This document shows positions 7,915 to 15,499 of a stretch of DNA of 44,249 nt, in pieces (position 1 is the stretch's first letter; each line of letters opens with the position of its first letter). Source of the stretch: Clostridium tunisiense TJ (GTDB taxonomy: Bacteria; Bacillota; Clostridia; Clostridiales; Clostridiaceae); NCBI RefSeq assembly GCF_000300195.1, contig NZ_AMQH01000022.1, positions 1 through 44,249 on the forward strand, in the 5' to 3' direction. Both the position numbers and the translations under genes were made by a program. The notes beneath the pieces are model-generated. The model saw only the letters and a list, made by a program, of their open reading frames with translations. It was not told the DNA's origin and did no database searches.

Positions 7915-8957
7915 AGGGTATAATTGTTCAGCAGGAAAAAGGGCGTTTTATTATTATAACGAAAGATGGAAGATTTATTAAGGTAAGAGGTGAAAATGGT
8001 TATTCTATTGGAGATGAATATGAAGGAAAAATCGGATTGTTAAGATTAAGTGAACTGTTCTCCAATGTTATAAGTACTGGTGACAATGTAAATCGCACAA
8101 GATTTAACAAAAGAATAGCTACTGCTTTTGCCTCTATATTTTTAATTTTTGGTATGTCTACAGCAGCTTATGCCTATATGATACCTTCAAATTATGTGAA
8201 TATAGATATAAATCCCAGTGTGGAATTAAGATTTAATAGATTTAATAGAGTTGTTAAGGCAGTAGGCTTAAATGAGGATGGTTTGAGGGTTTTAGAAGAA
8301 CTGTCTTTAAATAATAAGCCTGTAGATGAAGCTATAAAATTAGTTATTGCTGAAGTAGAAGAAGAAGGGTATTTAAAGGAAGAGTTAGAAAATCAAGTTT
8401 TAGTTACAGTTTCAGCAAAAGATGAAAGTGCAGCAAAAGATATGGAGAGTCAGTTAGGTGAATTAGTAAAGGAACAGCTTGAAGAAGATAATTTAGTGAA
8501 AGTTCCAATCACCACAGCTGTTGCCACTTTAAATAGACATAAAGAAGCTGAAGCACTAGGAATTTCTCCAGGGAAACTTAATTTGATAGATAAGCTTCAA
8601 GATGTTATGCCAGAAATAAATCAAGAGGATTATGTAAATACATCTGTAAAAGATATTATGAAAGCTATTAAGAGTAGTAAAAAAGAAGGTTCTGTAGAAG
8701 AAAAGTTGGAAAGTAATGAAGAGAAACAGGAAGAACCAGCAAATAACCTAGAAAACAAAGATGGCACAAAGGAAGAAAAAAGCACTAATGATAATAGCAA
8801 TGAGAATAATGGCAATAGCATGAAGGAAAATAAAAATAACAATTCTAATAATGAACAGAAAAATAGTAAAGTAAATAAAAAAGAGAAAGAAGATAAGAAT
8901 AATAAATCTCAAATAAATAAGAATAAAAATCAACCTAAAAAGGATAAAGATAAATAA
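7911..8957 (+). CDS. rsgI: Anti-sigma-I factor RsgI
   Basis: The product is 348 residues. Residues 1-55 form the cytoplasmic RsgI_N anti-sigma domain (KGIIVQQEKGRFIIITKDG...GEYEG-type small beta fold). One membrane helix follows (about 67-88), then an outside region with DINPSVEL (N101-P102, the Asn-Pro bond reported to be self-cleaved during signalling) and the conserved RHKEAE, LGISPGK and VKDIMK blocks. The last 90 residues are a low-complexity Lys/Glu/Asn tail, possibly wall-associated. No carbohydrate-binding module or enzyme domain is attached, unlike several C. thermocellum RsgI proteins. It holds SigI inactive until the outside signal is received. It shares the ectodomain with the orphan protein at 513. 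Confidence 0.92.
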   Translation: MKGIIVQQEKGRFIIITKDGRFIKVRGENGYSIGDEYEGKIGLLRLSELFSNVISTGDNVNRTRFNKRIATAFASIFLIFGMSTAAYAYMIPSNYVNIDINPSVELRFNRFNRVVKAVGLNEDGLRVLEELSLNNKPVDEAIKLVIAEVEEEGYLKEELENQVLVTVSAKDESAAKDMESQLGELVKEQLEEDNLVKVPITTAVATLNRHKEAEALGISPGKLNLIDKLQDVMPEINQEDYVNTSVKDIMKAIKSSKKEGSVEEKLESNEEKQEEPANNLENKDGTKEEKSTNDNSNENNGNSMKENKNNNSNNEQKNSKVNKKEKEDKNNKSQINKNKNQPKKDKDK

Positions 8958-9003
8958 AGGTTAAGTTATAATAATATAAGTAATTTAAGGTGAAACTTCT
9001 AAT

Positions 9004-9070
9004 GTATACGAAAATATACATTGGTTCCCTTAAAATTTTTATAAGTGAATAAAATCAAAAGTTAGTTTAA
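9004..9070 (+). repeat. Intergenic repeat copy C (decayed)
   Basis: The hairpin GTATACGAAAATATAC (9004-9019) is followed by TTGGTTCCCTTAAAATTTTT, matching the left end of copies B and D. The internal GATGAAT block and the right end are eroded (TAAGTGAATAAAATC). It lies directly downstream of rsgI. Confidence 0.5.
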
Positions 9071-9071
9071 T

Positions 9072-9111
9072 AGTTCATTATGCTCAATGTTGTAATTTAG
9101 CATAATGAACT
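9072..9111 (+). terminator. Inverted repeat downstream of rsgI
   Basis: AGTTCATTATGCT (9072-9084) is perfectly complementary to AGCATAATGAACT (9099-9111). The stem is 13 bp with a 14-nt loop but no strong T run. It probably ends or stabilises the sigI-rsgI transcript. Confidence 0.45.
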
Positions 9112-9274
9112 TACCTCCTATAAACAAATATACCTTTTATAAAGCAGTGAGCTATAGGAATATAGTTTGCTGCTTTGTTATTAGTTAAAAATAATTACAA
9201 TTGCAAAGTATGTTAAAATCATGTATAATTTTTAAGAGTATTAAATTGCTTCATTAAATTGATATAGATAAAAG

Positions 9275-9367
9275 GTTTTCTAGGGTTCCGCAGTAGCAAA
9301 TACTGGTCTGGTCCAAGAGAAAACGCACATGAAATTGTGTACACGGAGGGATAAAAGCCTGGGAGAT
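9275..9367 (+). ncRNA. ykkC-class riboswitch, probably guanidine-I
   Basis: The segment shows the conserved blocks of the ykkC leader in order: TTTTCTAGGGTTCCG, GGTCTGGTCCAAGAGAAAAC, ACACGGAGGGATAAAAGCC and GGGAGA. Subtype 1 of this class binds guanidinium; other subtypes bind ppGpp, PRPP or nucleoside diphosphates. The downstream gene is a MATE exporter, which fits guanidine-I control of efflux best. An overlapping terminator follows, so ligand binding should switch the gene on. The subtype call rests on context and motif reading only. Confidence 0.85.
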
Positions 9368-9400
9368 ATCAAAAGAGATATCTTCTAGGCTTATTTTATT
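9354..9400 (+). terminator. Riboswitch expression-platform terminator
   Basis: AAAGCCTGGGAGATATC pairs with GATATCTTCTAGGCTT (4-nt AAAA-type loop), followed by ATTTTATT. The 5' arm includes the 3' strand of the aptamer, and the 3' arm TTCTAGG copies the aptamer's own 5' strand TTCTAGG at 9278. The two structures are therefore mutually exclusive. Confidence 0.8.
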
Positions 9401-9529
9401 GCACTAATGGTAACTAGTGTAAATTGGTTAATTTCACAAATAGGATATGTATAATAAAAGTTAATTTGTGACTAGTTTAAGGTAATAATTAGTATTAATA
9501 ATAAGGTTAATAGCAAAAGGAGAGTCGTT

Positions 9530-10861
9530 ATGAGCAAAAGATTAAATTTATTAGAGCATAATATTAGGAGTATATTTTTTCATTACTTGCTTCCAAGCAT
9601 AGGTGGAATGGTTGGACTATCATTATATATCTTTTTTGATACTATGTTTGTTGGACAAGGAGTGGGAAGTGATGGACTTGCAGCCCTTAGTATAGCAATA
9701 CCTATGTATAATGTATACAATGCTATAGGGTTGCTCCTTGGGGTAGGTGGAGCTACAGTACTTTCAATCTATCATGGAGAAGAAAACTATGATAAAGCTA
9801 ATGAGGCCTTTACCATTTCTTTTATTATTGCAATTGTTTTAGGAATAGTTTTTACTATAGTTCAAGTTGTATATATCGATGAGCTATGCTATTTTTTAGG
9901 GGGGAAAGGAACTCTATTTCCACTAGTTAAAGAATATCTAGAAGTAATGGCTAAATTCACTTGGGCCTTCATTTTATCGGGAACAATGGTAGCAATGGTT
10001 AGAAATGACAAAAATCCAAAGCTTGCCATGTGGGCTATGCTTTCAGGGTGCATTTCCAACATTTTCTTAGACTGGTTATTTATTATTGGATTCAACATGG
10101 GGATGACGGGAGCTATAGTTGCAACAGTTATTTCACCAATTATTACTTTGACCATCTTAAGTTTTCACTTCATCAGAAAAATGAACACTATAAAATTAGT
10201 GAGATTTAAAAAGGATATAACTTTAATAACTAGAATTCTTAAAAATGGAATTGCAAGCTTTATACTTGAAATTTCAGGAGCCATTGTTATATTTGCTTTT
10301 AATAAGGCTGTGTTTAATTTAATAGGAGATATAGGATTATCTGCCTATAGTATTATTGCAAATATAAATTTAATATGTGCTGCAGTATTCACTGGAGTTG
10401 CCCAAGCTATTCAACCAATTATAAGTGTAAACTTTGGAGCTAAAAAGACAGAAAGAATTAACAAAGCATTGATTTATGCTCTAATTACTTCCATAAGTTT
10501 AGGAGTAGTTTTTTATATTGTAGGTCTAGTGCTACCAAAACCCATTGTACTGATTTTTAATAGTGATAATCAGGAGTTAATGAATATTACAGTTACTGGA
10601 ATAAGAATATATTTTACTGCTTTCTTATTTATGGGAGTAAATATTACTCTAGTTTCTTATTTTCAATCTATGGAAAAATCCAAGATTTCTATTTTTTCAT
10701 CCTTAAGTAGGGGAATAATCTTTATACTAGTTGGATTATTTATATTACCCAAGATATTTTCAGTAAATGGGATTTGGCTTACTGCTACCTTTGCTGAGAT
10801 AATCACTTTAATTATTAACCTAGTATATTTTTTAATTAAGAGAAAACGCCTAATAGCCTAG
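9530..10861 (+). CDS. MATE family efflux transporter
   Basis: The product is 443 residues, starting at ATG with AAAGGAG upstream. It has about twelve hydrophobic membrane segments in two homologous halves, with typical MATE features: an early FFDTMFVGQGVGSDGLAALSIA segment and a second-half AVFTGVAQAIQPIISVNFGA segment. MATE proteins export cationic compounds in exchange for Na+ or H+. The ykkC-type riboswitch upstream suggests that the regulated substrate is guanidinium or a related cation; this is inference, because guanidine-specific exporters described so far are mostly small SMR proteins. It is a single-gene unit closed by a terminator. Confidence 0.92.
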   Translation: MSKRLNLLEHNIRSIFFHYLLPSIGGMVGLSLYIFFDTMFVGQGVGSDGLAALSIAIPMYNVYNAIGLLLGVGGATVLSIYHGEENYDKANEAFTISFIIAIVLGIVFTIVQVVYIDELCYFLGGKGTLFPLVKEYLEVMAKFTWAFILSGTMVAMVRNDKNPKLAMWAMLSGCISNIFLDWLFIIGFNMGMTGAIVATVISPIITLTILSFHFIRKMNTIKLVRFKKDITLITRILKNGIASFILEISGAIVIFAFNKAVFNLIGDIGLSAYSIIANINLICAAVFTGVAQAIQPIISVNFGAKKTERINKALIYALITSISLGVVFYIVGLVLPKPIVLIFNSDNQELMNITVTGIRIYFTAFLFMGVNITLVSYFQSMEKSKISIFSSLSRGIIFILVGLFILPKIFSVNGIWLTATFAEIITLIINLVYFLIKRKRLIA

Positions 10862-10874
10862 CATGGTTTTTAAG

Positions 10875-10906
10875 ACTTCATCTTTTATGAGATGAGGTTT
10901 TTTTTT
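10875..10906 (+). terminator. Intrinsic terminator after the MATE gene
   Basis: ACTTCATCT (10875-10883) pairs with AGATGAGGT (10890-10898) over a 6-nt loop, followed by a nine-T run. This is a classic factor-independent terminator. Confidence 0.85.
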
Positions 10907-10945
10907 ACATATATAGCTAGTATAAAATTAAGTTTTTAATCAAGC

Positions 10946-10966
10946 GGGACAAATACCATTTGTTCC
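10946..10966. other. Short hairpin in the MATE-malR gap
   Basis: GGGACAAAT ACC ATTTGTTCC forms a 9-bp stem with one G-T pair and a 3-nt loop. There is no T run. Function unknown. Confidence 0.3.
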
Positions 10967-11097
10967 TAAGTGTAAATCAGATAAATAATAAATGCAGTAT
11001 TGATCTTACATTATTGAAAATTATAATAGGAATTTTTGAATAACCAAGAAAATAAACTCATATATTTAAAGTGTAAAACTAATTTTAACAACATTTC

Positions 11098-11197
11098 GGA
11101 AGCTTCAAGACTGACATCTTCTTTAAGTGGCAGTTGCTTAGCCTAGTAAATTGCTTTGGTGCAACAAAGTACCTTTGTTTAATTTTAAGCGGCTTCC
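11098..11197 (+). other. Possible multi-helix RNA structure upstream of malR
   Basis: GGAAGC (11098-11103) can pair with GCTTCC (11192-11197), closing a region with inner helices ACTG/CAGT (11110-11113 with 11131-11134), TTGC/GCAA (11134-11137 with 11161-11164) and ACAAAG/CTTTGT (11164-11169 with 11173-11178). Some of these compete with each other. It lies upstream of the malR promoter, so it would be a separate RNA. The pairing is by eye and could be chance. Confidence 0.25.
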
Positions 11198-11253
11198 AAA
11201 GTAGCTCCATAAAATGAACTTATTTATTATTTAATAAAAGTTTTTTAAAGTGT

Positions 11254-11281
11254 TTGAAAACTTAAAAAGTTATGATATAAT
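11254..11281 (+). promoter_or_regulatory. Sigma-A promoter of the maltodextrin regulator operon
   Basis: TTGAAA (11254-11259) and TATAAT (11276-11281) are 16 nt apart. The first operator (11291-11312) begins within 12 nt of the -10 box, over the expected transcription start, which fits repression by a LacI-type protein. Confidence 0.7.
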
Positions 11282-11290
11282 ATTTTTAAG

Positions 11291-11312
11291 ATTGGAAACG
11301 TTACCGAAAACG
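11291..11312 (+). promoter_or_regulatory. LacI-family operator O1
   Basis: ATTGGAAACGTTACCGAAAACG holds a near-palindrome GGAAACGTTACC followed by another GAAAACG half-site. It differs from O2 at a single base. LacI-family repressors (MalR-type, or CcpA at cre sites) bind such central-CG palindromes. Overlap with the start region suggests autoregulation by the regulator encoded at 11469. Confidence 0.7.
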
Positions 11313-11357
11313 ATTTTAAAAATTATACATAAGTAAACATAAAATGATTTTACTATA

Positions 11358-11400
11358 GGAGAATAGAGTAGGTTAATTAAAGTAATAAGCTCTATTCTCC
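11358..11400 (+). promoter_or_regulatory. 11-bp hairpin between the two operators
   Basis: GGAGAATAGAG (11358-11368) is perfectly complementary to CTCTATTCTCC (11390-11400). It would form in the 5' leader of the regulator transcript. No T run follows, so it is not an obvious terminator; mRNA stabilisation or a DNA-level role between the operators is possible. Confidence 0.4.
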
Positions 11401-11415
11401 ATAATTAATTTAAGA

Positions 11416-11437
11416 ATTGGAAACGTTTCCGAAAACG
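11416..11437 (+). promoter_or_regulatory. LacI-family operator O2
   Basis: ATTGGAAACGTTTCCGAAAACG contains the perfect palindrome GGAAACGTTTCC and a second, overlapping-phase GAAAACGTTAC site whose centre is 12 bp further. It lies 125 bp downstream of O1, about 30 bp before the start codon, and may act as a roadblock or looping partner. Confidence 0.7.
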
Positions 11438-11468
11438 TTACATATATTTTTCAGAAAAGAGGTTTTTT

Positions 11469-12506
11469 ATGAAAAATCTAAATATAAAAGATATTGCTCG
11501 CATAGCAGGTGTTGGTGTTACTACTGTTTCAAGAGTTTTAAATAACCATCCTGATGTTAAAGATGAAACAAGGCAGAAAATCTTAGAAGTTATGAATAAT
11601 TTTAATTACGTGCCAAATAACAGTGCAAGAAACTTAAAAAGAAACACTTCTAATAATATTGGAGTATTAGTTAAAGGAATTCATAACCCTTTCTTTTCAA
11701 AAATGATTAAATCCATTGAAGAAGAGATAGATAAAGAAGGATACTCTATGATCCTTCACTATAATGAAAGTAATAATAATGATATAGAAGCAGCAATTGA
11801 ACTTATCAAGGAGAAAAAGTTAAAAGGCTTAATTTGTCTTGGAGGAGATTTTGAAAATCTAGACAAGCAAGAGCTTATTAATTTAAAGACTCCTATTGTA
11901 TTAGCGTCAACTTATGTTATAGAAAAAGCAAACAAGACTTTATTTTCCAGTGTAATTATAGAAAATGAAAAGGCAGCTTTTAAAGCAGTAGATTACATAG
12001 CAAGCCTTGGACATGAAAAAATTGGAATTATTACTACAGGAGAAGAAGATAGAACTATTGGAAAGCTAAGATTTGAGGGTTATAAGAAAGCTTTAGAAAA
12101 AAATTCTATAGAGTTTAATGAGAACTTTGTAGAGATAGGTGAGTATACCTTTGAGTCTGGTTTTGAGGCAATGAATAAGCTTTTGGATAAGAACTTAGAT
12201 TTAACAGCAGTATTTGTTACAACAGATATTATGGCCATAGGTGCTTCCAAGGCGATTTTGACTAGAGGACTTAAAATTCCAGAAGACATTTCCATTGTAG
12301 GCTTTGATGGTATTGATTATTCACTATATTTCCATCCATCCATTACTACAGTAGTACAGCCGGTAGAGGAAATGGGGAAAAAAAGCATAGATTTACTCTT
12401 TGAAATACTAAAAAATAAAAGAGAGCATCAGCATATAGTCTTAGAAACACAACTAGAGGAAAGAGAATCATGTAAAAAATTTTTGAAGGAGGCTTCACAT
12501 GGCTAA
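11469..12506 (+). CDS. LacI-family transcriptional regulator (MalR-like)
   Basis: The product is 345 residues, start ATG with AAGAGG upstream. The N-terminal helix-turn-helix and hinge occupy residues 1-60 (IKDIARIAGVGVTTVSRVLN, then YVPNNSARNL), the standard LacI pattern. Residues 62-335 form the periplasmic-binding-protein-like effector domain, including DRTIGKLRFEGY and the FVTTDIMAIGA segment. Its last 8 nt overlap the ATPase gene, so the two are co-translated. Position, operators and neighbours point to a maltose/maltodextrin repressor. The exact effector cannot be read from the sequence. Confidence 0.88.
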   Translation: MKNLNIKDIARIAGVGVTTVSRVLNNHPDVKDETRQKILEVMNNFNYVPNNSARNLKRNTSNNIGVLVKGIHNPFFSKMIKSIEEEIDKEGYSMILHYNESNNNDIEAAIELIKEKKLKGLICLGGDFENLDKQELINLKTPIVLASTYVIEKANKTLFSSVIIENEKAAFKAVDYIASLGHEKIGIITTGEEDRTIGKLRFEGYKKALEKNSIEFNENFVEIGEYTFESGFEAMNKLLDKNLDLTAVFVTTDIMAIGASKAILTRGLKIPEDISIVGFDGIDYSLYFHPSITTVVQPVEEMGKKSIDLLFEILKNKREHQHIVLETQLEERESCKKFLKEASHG

Positions 12507-13599
12507 TGTTGTTATAAAGGGCATTGAAAAGGTTTATCCTAATGGATTTAAAGCAGTGCATGGTATTGACTTAGAAGTTAACGATGGCGAATTCATGGTT
12601 TTAGTAGGACCTTCAGGCTGTGCTAAATCTACAACTTTAAGAATGGTAGCTGGACTTGAGGAAATCACTAATGGAACAATTTTTATAGGAGATAAGGTGG
12701 TAAATAATATTCCACCAAAGGATAGAGGAATTGCCATGGTATTTCAAAACTATGCACTTTATCCTCATATGACAGTTTACGAAAATATGGCATTTTCGTT
12801 AAAGCTAAAAAAGCTTCCAAAGGATGAAATAGATAAGAAGGTAAGGGAAGCAGCGAAAATATTAGATTTAGAAGAAGTATTAAAAAGACGCCCAAAAGAG
12901 TTATCTGGAGGGCAAAGACAAAGGGTAGCCGTAGGACGTGCCATTGTTCGTGATCCAGAGGTTTTCCTATTTGATGAACCACTTTCAAACTTAGATGCAA
13001 AACTAAGAGTTCATATGAGGGTACAACTTTCACAGCTTCATAAGAAGCTTAAGTCTACTATGATTTATGTAACCCATGACCAAGTTGAAGCTATGACTAT
13101 GGGAGATAGAATTTGTGTAATGAACTTTGGAAAGATAATGCAGGTAGATTCACCACTAAATCTTTATCATTATCCTAAGAATAAGTTTACTGCTGGTTTT
13201 ATTGGTTCTCCTGCTATGAATATTGCTGAGGGAGAGTTAGTAAGCAAAGAGGAAAAAGTTGCTGTGAAAATAGGTGGAGAAGTATTAGTACTTCCAGAAA
13301 ATAAGGGAAGTAAGGTTAAAAGTCATGTAGGGAAAAAAGTTTGGTTTGGACTTAGACCTGAACACATTAATTTAAAAGATCAAGAGAACTCATCAAAAGT
13401 AAATGGAAGTATAGATGTAATTGAACATATGGGAAATGAGTCTTTTGTTTATTTTAGTAAAGGGGAATTACAGCTAACAGCAAAAATTGATTCTATGGAA
13501 TCAAGATGTTTAGAAACAGGAAAAGCAGAAAACTTTATATTTCATTTGGAAAACTGTCATATTTTTGATTATGAAAGTGAAGAGAATATAAGTCTATAA
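12499..13599 (+). CDS. Sugar ABC transporter ATPase, MsmX/MalK/UgpC type
   Basis: The product is 366 residues, with AAGGAGG before ATG. The nucleotide-binding domain has the Q-loop (VFQNYALYPH), signature LSGGQRQRVAVGRA, Walker B FLFDEPLSNLD and switch VTHDQ. The C-terminal part (about 240-366) is the regulatory OB-fold domain with GLRPEHI. The Walker A reads GPSGCAKST (37-45): the usual Gly before the catalytic Lys is Ala42. The lysine and serine are intact, so activity is likely. It energises the two permeases encoded at 15500-17193, and like MsmX may serve several sugar transporters. Confidence 0.92.
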   Translation: MANVVIKGIEKVYPNGFKAVHGIDLEVNDGEFMVLVGPSGCAKSTTLRMVAGLEEITNGTIFIGDKVVNNIPPKDRGIAMVFQNYALYPHMTVYENMAFSLKLKKLPKDEIDKKVREAAKILDLEEVLKRRPKELSGGQRQRVAVGRAIVRDPEVFLFDEPLSNLDAKLRVHMRVQLSQLHKKLKSTMIYVTHDQVEAMTMGDRICVMNFGKIMQVDSPLNLYHYPKNKFTAGFIGSPAMNIAEGELVSKEEKVAVKIGGEVLVLPENKGSKVKSHVGKKVWFGLRPEHINLKDQENSSKVNGSIDVIEHMGNESFVYFSKGELQLTAKIDSMESRCLETGKAENFIFHLENCHIFDYESEENISL

Positions 13600-13617
13600 T
13601 TACTAGGTCCTTAAAAA

Positions 13618-13687
13618 TATTTCAACAAGGATTCTATGATTTTATTTTGGGAAGAATCTTTAGCTAGAAACAAACCTTGTTGGAAAT
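13618..13687 (+). other. Long stem-loop between the ATPase and binding-protein genes
   Basis: TTTCAACAAGG (13620-13630) pairs with CCTTGTTGGAAA (13675-13686), with an inner GGATTCT / AGAATC helix. No T run follows. Such stems between co-transcribed genes often mark processing or differential mRNA stability before an abundant binding protein; that is inference. Confidence 0.4.
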
Positions 13688-13794
13688 TTAATCTCATTCC
13701 ATTGTGGCTCTTCAAAATGAACTTGGTGATTATTTAAAAGTGTTATCAATTTAATTTTAATATATTCATAACATTACAGGGGAGGATTATTAAC

Positions 13795-15147
13795 ATGAAA
13801 AAAGTTAAAAAAATCTTAGCTTTAGCAATTTCATCCTTGATGGTAACTTCAGCTTTAACTGGTTGTGCAGCAAATGGGGATAAAAAATCAGAAGAGGGAA
13901 CGAAACCAGCGGCAGAGGAGAAAAAAGAAAATGTTACTTTAAACATATTTCAGTTTAAGGTAGAGATTGATAAGGAGTTTAAAGAGGCAGCACAAGCTTA
14001 TACCGCAGAACATCCAAATGTAAAAATTAATGTAGAAACTGTAGGTGGTGGTGCTGACTACGGTGCAGCTCTAAGAGCAAAAATTCAAGGTGGAACAGAA
14101 CCTTCTATATTCAATATTGGGGGACCACAAGATGTTAAGGATTGGGAATCTAGATTAGTTGATTTAACTAATGAGCCCTGGACAAAACAAGCTCTTGATG
14201 GAGTTTTATCAGGCGTTACAGTAAATAATAAAGTTTATGCAATGCCTTTTGCAGTAGAAGGTTATGGCTTTGTTTATAACAAAGAAATATTCCAAACTGC
14301 AGGAATTGATACTAAAGGAGTTAAAGACTATGCTTCTTTAGAAAAAGCAGTAAAAGATTTAGATACTAAAATAAAAGCTGGTGAATTAAAAAGCAAATAT
14401 CCAAACTTAGAAGCAGCTTTTGAGTTACCAGCAAAAGAAACTTGGGTAACTGGACTTCATACTTCAAATGCAGCTATTTCACAAGAATTTAATAGTTCAT
14501 TAGATGCCTTTGCAGCTAAAAAGATCGATTTCAAAAACGGGGAAGCTCTAAAAGCATTAATAGATTTACAAGCTAATTACTCTCCAAGTGCAAAATCAAA
14601 AGAGAAGTTAAGCACAGTAGATTATGCAACTCAAGTAGACCAAGGACTTGCTATTGAACGTGTGGCTATGGTTCAACAAGGTAACTGGATTTATGGCGGA
14701 GTTCAAAAAATAGATCCAAAAGTAGCGGATAAACTTGATATATTACCAATGTCAGTTAAGGGTGGAAAAGAAGACACAATCCCAATGGGAGTTCCAATGT
14801 ATTGGGCAGTTAACAACAAAGGTACTGCAGCTGAGCAAACAGCAGCTAAAGATTTCTTAAATTGGCTTTACACTTCAGAAAAAGGTAAGGACTATATAGT
14901 TAATAAATTCTTCTTTATTCCTCCATTTAAAGGTTATGAAAGTTTACAACCCAAAGACCCACTAGGTGCTGCGGTTAAGAGATATGCTGAAGCTGGAAAG
15001 ACTACACCTTGGGTATTTATGGGATATCCAACAGGGTGGGGAATGGAAGTTCTTGGACAAGAAATTCAAAAATATTTAGCTGGACAAGAAGATTGGAATG
15101 CAGTAATGAAAAATTCTCAAGCTAAATGGGAAGAAATGAGAAAATAG
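13795..15147 (+). CDS. malE: Maltodextrin ABC transporter substrate-binding lipoprotein
   Basis: The product is 450 residues, start ATG with GGGGAGG upstream. A lipoprotein signal peptide ends in the lipobox LTGC (Cys23), followed by a charged linker. The rest is a family-1 sugar-binding protein, with the typical GGGADYGAALRAKI and AMPFAVEGYGFVYNKEIF stretches and a late FLNWLYTSEKG segment. It captures oligosaccharides outside the membrane and hands them to the permeases at 15500 and 16366. The neighbouring glucan-degrading enzymes make maltodextrin the most likely ligand. A mid-operon hairpin follows, as is common after highly expressed binding proteins. Confidence 0.9.
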   Translation: MKKVKKILALAISSLMVTSALTGCAANGDKKSEEGTKPAAEEKKENVTLNIFQFKVEIDKEFKEAAQAYTAEHPNVKINVETVGGGADYGAALRAKIQGGTEPSIFNIGGPQDVKDWESRLVDLTNEPWTKQALDGVLSGVTVNNKVYAMPFAVEGYGFVYNKEIFQTAGIDTKGVKDYASLEKAVKDLDTKIKAGELKSKYPNLEAAFELPAKETWVTGLHTSNAAISQEFNSSLDAFAAKKIDFKNGEALKALIDLQANYSPSAKSKEKLSTVDYATQVDQGLAIERVAMVQQGNWIYGGVQKIDPKVADKLDILPMSVKGGKEDTIPMGVPMYWAVNNKGTAAEQTAAKDFLNWLYTSEKGKDYIVNKFFFIPPFKGYESLQPKDPLGAAVKRYAEAGKTTPWVFMGYPTGWGMEVLGQEIQKYLAGQEDWNAVMKNSQAKWEEMRK

Positions 15148-15221
15148 TATTACAGGCGTACACAACAATTTATAGAAAAATAATCTTATAGTTTGTATTT
15201 GTTTAGTAAGAAACATTGAAA

Positions 15222-15247
15222 TTGGGGAGGGGTTTTTCCCTCCTTAA
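15222..15247 (+). terminator. Mid-operon terminator/attenuator after malE
   Basis: GGAGGG (15226-15231) pairs with CCCTCC (15238-15243), extendable by wobble pairs, with a GTTTTT loop. The malE-malF gap of 352 bp also holds two smaller hairpins (15332-15346 and 15367-15387). Partial termination here would keep the binding protein more abundant than the permeases. Confidence 0.5.
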
Positions 15248-15499
15248 TTTATAGCTTTAGACATCTTCAAAAAATAAATAAGTCAGTATGCCTGTTTATT
15301 TTTTGTTATACTGCTTCAACAGAACCCTTAGATAGTACTACTATCGAAGAACCCTGTTTGTTTGTGGTTACAAGCTTGCTTGTGAACTCAAAATATCCTT
15401 CACATCTTTGATTTGTTTTTTGTGTTAAGATACCCTATTCACTTTTTTTCTTAAGAACTTGGGAAAAAATTCAAGACTAAATTTAAAAAGGAGGTTACT

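Noticed and set aside
8748..8933. Hydrophobic minus-strand frame that looks like a membrane peptide
   Set aside because: It is the shadow of the Asn/Lys-rich RsgI tail; AAT/AAA codons read backwards give Ile/Phe.
11291..11312. The operators as plain CcpA cre sites
   Set aside because: They miss two conserved cre positions (TGG for TGW and CCG for the WCA end) and are duplicated beside a LacI-type regulator gene; CcpA binding is still possible.
15324..15349. ACCCTT...CGAA in the malE-malF gap as a third sigma-I promoter
   Set aside because: The spacing is 15 nt, not 19, and the sequence is part of a small hairpin.
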